Under the pieces are notes generated by a model, which saw nothing but the letters and a program-made list of their open reading frames with translations, was not told the origin of the DNA and searched no databases. DNA of 32,171 bases from Elusimicrobiota bacterium. Its GTDB lineage: Bacteria; Elusimicrobiota; Elusimicrobia; Elusimicrobiales; Elusimicrobiaceae. A program made the translations under genes and the position numbers. Shown here piece after piece: positions 26,793 through 32,171 of this stretch (its first letter is position 1; every line of letters starts with the position of its first letter). The stretch covers positions 1-32,171 of the forward strand of contig JAISHT010000017.1 of NCBI GenBank assembly GCA_031262415.1, in the 5' to 3' direction.

Positions 26793-27854
26793 TTACCTTT
26801 CAAGCGAGTATGCTTTGCGCTCGCTGTGGCGTTTTATAGCCATATCAATAAGGAGGTCAAGCACTTGGGGATATTCTTTGCCGCTGGCTTGCCAAAGCTG
26901 CGGGAACAAGCTGCTAGCAGACAGGCCGGGGATTGTATTAATCTCGGAAAAATAAAATTTACCATCTTTGCCGTATAGGAAGTCAACCCTAGCCATACCC
27001 TCGCCCCGCAAAACTTTAAAAATATCAAGGCTATATTGACGCATTTTATCTTGCGCTTGGGAGGGTATTTGGGCTGGGATTTTCATATCGCAGCCGTGGG
27101 GGTCTTCATACTTTGCTTTATAATCAAAAAATTTGCTGTTTACTGTAGCAAGCTCGCCGCAAAGGGAAGTATGCGCTTTTGCGCCGCTACCTACGACGGC
27201 GCAAAAAAATTCTCTAGCCTCGTCAATGCCCTTTTCCACAAGGATATTACCCTCGTATTCAAAAGCTTTTTTTATTGCGGGCTCAAGTTCAGCTTCGTTT
27301 TCAACACGCGTTACGCCAATAGAGGAACCCAAGCTCATCGGCTTTACAAAAAGCGGATAGCCCAAAGCCAAAACTGCTTTTTTTAAATCTTCCAAAATAT
27401 AATTTGCGCCCTTTTCAAGTTTGATATATGGCACTATCGGCACGCCGTAAAAAGAGGCTAGCAATTTGCAAAGTTCTTTATCCATACCAATGGCGGAAGT
27501 TAAAACGCTAGAGCCCACATAAGGCGTATTTAAAATTTCAAACAAGCCCTGCATGGTGCCGTCTTCCCCCATAGCGCCGTGCAAAACGGGGAAAAACACA
27601 TCAACCTTAAAACTTTTGCCGTCTTTGGTATACAAATTTGTATCTGGGGAAATTACTGGGGATATTTCTCTGTCGCTTGTGGCGGCGGGGCCTATGTTTT
27701 CCTGCAAAAACCAGCGGCCTTCTTTTGATATAAAAATTTTATAAACTTCATATTTTTTTTGCAAAATTTCGCCCACATCAAATGCGGAATGAATAGAAAC
27801 ATCGTGTTCGCTGCTTTTGCCCCCGTAAAGCAAGGCTATTTTTAATTTCTTCAT
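26793..27854 (-). CDS. ddl: D-alanine--D-alanine ligase
   Basis: 'KIALLYGGKSSEHDVSIHSA', 'VFFPVLHGAMGEDGTMQGLFEI', 'LFVKPMSLGSSIGVTRV', 'FYFSEINTIPGLSASSLFPQLW'. Confidence 0.96.
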   Translation of the reverse strand: MKKLKIALLYGGKSSEHDVSIHSAFDVGEILQKKYEVYKIFISKEGRWFLQENIGPAATSDREISPVISPDTNLYTKDGKSFKVDVFFPVLHGAMGEDGTMQGLFEILNTPYVGSSVLTSAIGMDKELCKLLASFYGVPIVPYIKLEKGANYILEDLKKAVLALGYPLFVKPMSLGSSIGVTRVENEAELEPAIKKAFEYEGNILVEKGIDEAREFFCAVVGSGAKAHTSLCGELATVNSKFFDYKAKYEDPHGCDMKIPAQIPSQAQDKMRQYSLDIFKVLRGEGMARVDFLYGKDGKFYFSEINTIPGLSASSLFPQLWQASGKEYPQVLDLLIDMAIKRHSERKAYSLER

Positions 27855-27905
27855 TATTGTATCCCAATTATATCTAAAAGATTAGTTTTTAAATTAGTCT
27901 TTGAG

Positions 27906-30900
27906 TTAGTCTTTAAAAAGCGACCATTTTATCCTAAAAAACATACTTTTTGTTCTTTTGAGGAAGTCAGAATAAGGCTCTGTCCCGTCGTAAGTTTGCG
28001 GCACCCGTAGCGCCGACTTGCGGGCTGTGCCTTGCGGTTTGGCGGCGTGATCTTGCGTATCGTCATCATAATCTGGCACTGGGGAAAAGGGTTGTTTAAA
28101 CGGGACTGGCGGCAAAGTTGGCGGCATACTGTTAAGGCCGTCTCTTGCTTTTGCGCTGGGGCTTGCGCTAGCGTTTGCGTTAGTGGCGGGGACTGGCGCA
28201 TCTTCTTTTGGCAAATCGTCGCCAAAAATCATACTAAGGTCCATACCGCTGCTTTTTACATCAATAACTTCGCTATCCTCGGCTTCCTTTACTTCGGGGA
28301 AATCTAAAAGAGAGAAAGCGTCGTCTTTTTCCTCTTCAGGCGCATTTTGCTCTTTGGGCGTTATAGGGCGGGCGTCGCTAGTAAAAATTTTTGCCGGGCT
28401 GGTAAAAGTTTGTGTTATATTGGCTTTGATTTCCCGAGTATTTTTGGCCGCTTGGATTGGTTGCACAGTATCCTGCTTTGCCGCGCCCTGCTGAGCAGTA
28501 TTTTGCGCAGCCTCTTCCGTAGTATCCGCCTTACTAGGTTCAATAGCCGCCGTATCACTTTGCTCGGTATGATTTTGTATAACTTGGACTAGCGGACTCC
28601 TAAAAGTAGAAGTGAGTTTTTTATTTTCTGTTTCAACTTCCTCTATTTTATTTGTTAAAGTTCGCTCTCGTCTTAAACTATGTTCGGCGCTGGCGCGTAA
28701 ATTTTCGTTTTCAGAGGTAAGCCTGACGATATCAAGTTTAAGTTTTTCAATAACCGCATCATTGCCGTCAATTTTCTCTTTAAGCGAAATAAGCGTGCTT
28801 GCCATCTTTTTCTCGCTGGCGGTAAGCGTTTGTATTTGCGCTTGCCTTTCTTCAAGCTGGGTTTGTAAAGCGGCTTTTTCATTATTTATCTTGGCAATTT
28901 GCGCGCTTAAGGCGGCGGCTTTTGCCTTGATAAGGGTGGACTGGTCTTTATCTTTCTTCACATAGTCGCCAAGTTGCGCTTCAAGGCTGGCGGCTTTTTG
29001 AGATAAAAGATTAAACTCGTTTTCAATTCTAATTCTCTCGCTTTCGGCGTCTTTAAGGCGGGTATTATCCGTGCGCAGGCTTTGGATTTCCTTAACCTGC
29101 TCTGCAAATTTAGCGGAAACATCTTTTAACTCGCCCTCAATTTTTTCAATTTTGGCTTCGTATTCTTTGCGTATGGAAATTATGCCGTTTTGGAAATCAA
29201 GCGTATGCATACCGCTTTCCGCGCGGGAAAGTTGGGAGCGAAGCATTAAAATTTCTTTTGCTTGGTCGGCGGATTTTTGCAAGGCTTCCATCTTTTCCGC
29301 TTGGACTTTTTTGATTTCTTTATCCAAAGCAAAGTTAACGGCTTTTAATTTTGAAGTATGCTCCTGAAGTTGTTTTATAGCTATTTCATCTTCTTTAATT
29401 TGCTTGCCGGCATTGGCTAAATCTTGATGCAAGGCGGCAATTTCTTGCTCTTTTTCTTGCAAATCTTTTGCTATTTTTTCGTTTTCTAAGCGCAGTTTTT
29501 GCATTTGGTCGTCTAACTGGCTTGTTTGGGTCTGTTTTTGTTTAAATTGATCTTTAAGCTGATCCAGCAAAACGGTATCTTGCAAGAATCTATTTTCCGC
29601 CTTAGCTAGTTGCGATTTAAGCGCAAGGATTTCCTCGGCCTGTTCAACCATTTTTTTAACATTAGCGGCATTAGCTTGGCTTGTGGCGGCGGAATTTTGC
29701 CCGAGGGAGTTTTTTTCTTCCTCAAGCGTTTTAATTTGCCCTTTAAGCTCCGCTACCGTTTTTTCTTCGGATTGCAGCCTTTGAGCGGCTTCGCTAAGTT
29801 TAGTTTCAAAAACTTGGGCTTGAGCGGCGTTTTCATCACGCAAGGTTTGTATTTCTTGCTCGTGTTTTTGTTGGAAAGCAGTAAATTCTTTTGTGGTATC
29901 TTCCAGTTGTTTTAAAAGGCTTAGCCTTTCAATAGCGGCTTTTTTAGCCTCTTCGTCAATTAAAGCCTTGCCCCTTTCTAAAGACGCTACTTCTGATTTA
30001 AGCGAGGCAACTATACTATCTTTCTCATTCAAAGCAAATTTTAGGCTTGTTAGAGAAGTTGTTATTTGCGCAGCGTCAGCCAAAGCTGTTTTTAGTTTAT
30101 TTAAGACGGAAGAATGCTCGCTTCTTAAAGTTTCTATTTGGGTAAGATAGGCTTCGTTTTGTTTTAAAGAATCTTTGTTTTGCGATAAAAGGCGTTTGAT
30201 TTCCTCGTTAAGCGTCGCCTTTTCCGCCTCTACATTTTGGAGCTGGTCGCTTAATGTTTTATAATTTTCCTCAAGGCGTTGAAATTTGGTTTGGGAAGAA
30301 GCAAGCTCGGCATTTAAATTTGCTATTTGACGGGTATGATTTTCTTTTATAAAAGCTTCCTCTCCAGTTAAGGCGGAGGATTTACCCTTTACTGCGGCCA
30401 AAGATACTTCTATATTTTTAAGGTCGTTATCAAGCGATTCAATTTGTAGTTTTAAAGTTTTTACAAAATTTTCTTCCTGCCTGTATTTACCCTCGACCCG
30501 TTTGAGTTCTTGGGCAATGGCGTTTGATTCCTGCTCTTTTTGGCTCTTTAAAAGCTCTATTTCTTGTATTTGCGCCGCTTTTAAATTTGATATTTCCCGC
30601 TCGTGCGTTAAGCGGGCAATTTGCAAAGCGTTTAAAGCCTCATCCGCTTTAAACAGAGCATCGGCCTTTTCTGAGCTAATGCGTTGAAGTTGCGTTTCAA
30701 GATTTAAAAGAGTTTCCCTAAGTTTGCCGGCTTGAGAAGCCTCTGCTTTAAGCTGCTCCTGCGACGAGGCCAAATCTTGCTTTAAATTTGATATTTCCCG
30801 CTCTTGAGCAGCGGCGCGACGGTTGGCTTCTTCTCTTTCTGAGCGAGTGGCGTAAATGGCATTATCACGTTCTGCCCGTTGTTTTTCTAAAATTTGCAAT

Positions 30901-31982
30901 TGCTCGCGCAAGGAGGCGGATTTTAATTCCTCTTGGCGGAAACGCTCTTCCGTTTTAGAAAATTCTAAACGAAGAGCCATAATTTCTTTTGCCTGCTGGG
31001 AAGTTTCTTTTAAAGAATTAAGTTTTTCTTCTCTAATTTTTTGGATTTCACTATCAAGCGTCGCCTTTTCTTCATTAACTATAGAAAGCTGTTGTTCAAG
31101 GCGGGATAGTTTAAAATCGCCGTGGCGGGCCTTTTCTTCCACTTTGGATAATTGCATTCTTATGGAAAGCAATTCTTTTGTTTGCTCGGCGGAGCGGCGC
31201 AGTGATTCCAGCTTTTCGTTTTTAGCTCGTTTGACTTCGCTATTTAAAGCTAAATTGATGGCTTTTAGACGGCTTGTTTTCTCCCGCAGGCGGGTTATTA
31301 AAGTTTGGTCTTGGCGTAAAATATTTTCTTCGTAAAGCAACCTTGCGCTTACAATATTTTCAAGGCTGCCTTTTAAAGTTTCTATCGTTGAAGAAATATT
31401 GTGGAAAAATTCATCGTTAGATTTAACTTGCGGCGTATATTGGCCTTCGTCTTTATCGCCGTCAAGTTCGGCCGACAGGGCGGCGTTAAGAGATTTTTCT
31501 TTATTAGCGTCAACAAAACGGGTTTCCAACTCGGCTATTTTTGCTTCAAGGTGTTTGATAGACTGCTCTTTTAAATCATCTTGAAAATCAAGGTTAAAGT
31601 CTTCTAAATTTTCTAATGCTGGCTTTGTCGCAGGCTCCGCTTTTGGGGCAGAGGGTTCTTTGTCGTTTTTAATCGGCTCCGCTTGAGCGGACGGACTTGC
31701 TTGATTAGTTAAATCTGGCTGAGCAGGCGTTTGGTTTTGGGTTTTAGGCTCAAAATTATAATCTTGTTTTTGGGTTGTTTTTACCTGAGGTAGTTTAATT
31801 GAGGTTAAAGTTCTTTCAAGAGGGTCGTTATTTGCTTTAACGAAAGCGTCCATATCAAAATCGTCAGAGAAAGGAAAGCCGTCCCCGCCAATTTCACTGC
31901 CTTTGGCAGTCTTGTCGTCTTTTAGAGATTTTAAAAACTCAGAAATATCTTGATTAAGGTTGCTATTTTCCTCTGATGCCAT
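27906..31982 (-). CDS. Giant coiled-coil protein (1358 aa) with disordered N- and C-terminal regions
   Basis: Single uninterrupted ORF; about 900 residues rich in E/K/L/A/Q heptad-like sequence; Pro/Ala/Asp-rich ends; no signal peptide or TM seen. Confidence 0.9.
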   Translation of the reverse strand: MASEENSNLNQDISEFLKSLKDDKTAKGSEIGGDGFPFSDDFDMDAFVKANNDPLERTLTSIKLPQVKTTQKQDYNFEPKTQNQTPAQPDLTNQASPSAQAEPIKNDKEPSAPKAEPATKPALENLEDFNLDFQDDLKEQSIKHLEAKIAELETRFVDANKEKSLNAALSAELDGDKDEGQYTPQVKSNDEFFHNISSTIETLKGSLENIVSARLLYEENILRQDQTLITRLREKTSRLKAINLALNSEVKRAKNEKLESLRRSAEQTKELLSIRMQLSKVEEKARHGDFKLSRLEQQLSIVNEEKATLDSEIQKIREEKLNSLKETSQQAKEIMALRLEFSKTEERFRQEELKSASLREQLQILEKQRAERDNAIYATRSEREEANRRAAAQEREISNLKQDLASSQEQLKAEASQAGKLRETLLNLETQLQRISSEKADALFKADEALNALQIARLTHEREISNLKAAQIQEIELLKSQKEQESNAIAQELKRVEGKYRQEENFVKTLKLQIESLDNDLKNIEVSLAAVKGKSSALTGEEAFIKENHTRQIANLNAELASSQTKFQRLEENYKTLSDQLQNVEAEKATLNEEIKRLLSQNKDSLKQNEAYLTQIETLRSEHSSVLNKLKTALADAAQITTSLTSLKFALNEKDSIVASLKSEVASLERGKALIDEEAKKAAIERLSLLKQLEDTTKEFTAFQQKHEQEIQTLRDENAAQAQVFETKLSEAAQRLQSEEKTVAELKGQIKTLEEEKNSLGQNSAATSQANAANVKKMVEQAEEILALKSQLAKAENRFLQDTVLLDQLKDQFKQKQTQTSQLDDQMQKLRLENEKIAKDLQEKEQEIAALHQDLANAGKQIKEDEIAIKQLQEHTSKLKAVNFALDKEIKKVQAEKMEALQKSADQAKEILMLRSQLSRAESGMHTLDFQNGIISIRKEYEAKIEKIEGELKDVSAKFAEQVKEIQSLRTDNTRLKDAESERIRIENEFNLLSQKAASLEAQLGDYVKKDKDQSTLIKAKAAALSAQIAKINNEKAALQTQLEERQAQIQTLTASEKKMASTLISLKEKIDGNDAVIEKLKLDIVRLTSENENLRASAEHSLRRERTLTNKIEEVETENKKLTSTFRSPLVQVIQNHTEQSDTAAIEPSKADTTEEAAQNTAQQGAAKQDTVQPIQAAKNTREIKANITQTFTSPAKIFTSDARPITPKEQNAPEEEKDDAFSLLDFPEVKEAEDSEVIDVKSSGMDLSMIFGDDLPKEDAPVPATNANASASPSAKARDGLNSMPPTLPPVPFKQPFSPVPDYDDDTQDHAAKPQGTARKSALRVPQTYDGTEPYSDFLKRTKSMFFRIKWSLFKD
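29214..29357 (-). repeat. Coiled-coil repeat unit D
   Basis: TSKLKAVNFALDKEIKKVQAEKMEALQKSADQAKEILMLRSQLSRAES; see unit at 31086-31277. Confidence 0.75.
31086..31277 (-). repeat. Coiled-coil repeat unit A
   Basis: TSRLKAINLALNSEVKRAKNEKLESLRRSAEQTKELLSIRMQLSKVEE... aligns without gaps to the unit at 29214-29357 (25 of 48 identical by hand count). Confidence 0.75.
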
Positions 31983-32017
31983 CTTCCCCTCTTTAGTAAC
32001 ATAGCTTACCTACTGCT

Positions 32018-32053
32018 CTACATAATTTAATCACATAAAGGGCTTTTTGTCAA
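32018..32053 (-). promoter_or_regulatory. Putative sigma70-like promoter of the giant coiled-coil gene
   Basis: Minus strand TTGACA (32053-32048), about 18 bp, TAAATT-like -10, then leader to the ATG at 31982. The -35 lies a few bases from the putative IS end. Confidence 0.4.
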
Positions 32054-32067
32054 TGGAATGTTAGACA

Positions 32068-32171
32068 TCAATACATATGAGACTTTTGGACAACTTGGAT
32101 TTGAGCTGTGGGACGGCTTAAAATATATTCCATTGGAGTAATATATTTTAAACCTTTGTGTACTCTTTCAG
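32068..32171 (-). mobile_element. C-terminus of an IS transposase (IS481/IS3-type DDE integrase), truncated by window edge
   Basis: Manual minus-strand translation: ...ERVHKGLKYITPMEYILSRPTAQIQVVQKSHMY*. 'xHKGLKYxTPxEYI' matches the conserved C-terminal motif of integrase-core transposases. Possible IS end TGTTAGACATC at 32059. Confidence 0.72.

Noticed and set aside
27929-31584. Many ORFs of 60-160 aa on the plus strand (and alternate minus frames) opposite the coiled-coil gene
   Set aside because: Shadow ORFs of a long low-stop coding sequence; Ser/Phe/Leu-rich translations with no domain and no separate expression signals.
1-32171. CRISPR arrays, rRNA genes or prophage modules
   Set aside because: No regularly spaced direct repeats, rRNA-like sequence or phage structural genes were seen on either strand.

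Overview
A bacterial chromosomal window of mostly housekeeping genes. The minus-strand block (about 2.1-17.6 kb) reads M50 peptidase, trpS, scpA, scpB, glgA, alkaline phosphatase, FtsX-like, EnvC-like, S41 protease, tsaD, a solute-binding-like protein, GAF-GGDEF, ParA-like, HEPN-like, NUDIX. The plus-strand block (about 19.8-26.3 kb) reads tRNA-Arg, yebC, ruvC, ruvA, ruvB, spoIID-like, queA, tgt. The right end holds ddl and a 1358-aa coiled-coil protein, both on the minus strand. The window starts inside a DEAD-box helicase and ends inside an IS transposase, whose 33-residue C-terminus is not in the ORF track. The best candidates for something undescribed are: (1) a translationally coupled ParA-like ATPase / HEPN-like (RX4H) pair inserted between unrelated genes; (2) an unannotated plus-strand RNA at about 17686-17915 with a consensus-like promoter, a long-range rod-like fold and a perfect intrinsic terminator (possibly 6S-like); (3) a solute-binding-protein homologue that cannot carry a signal peptide, coupled to a soluble GAF-GGDEF protein; (4) the giant coiled-coil protein with internal duplications. 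All family calls come from reading motifs; no searches were run.
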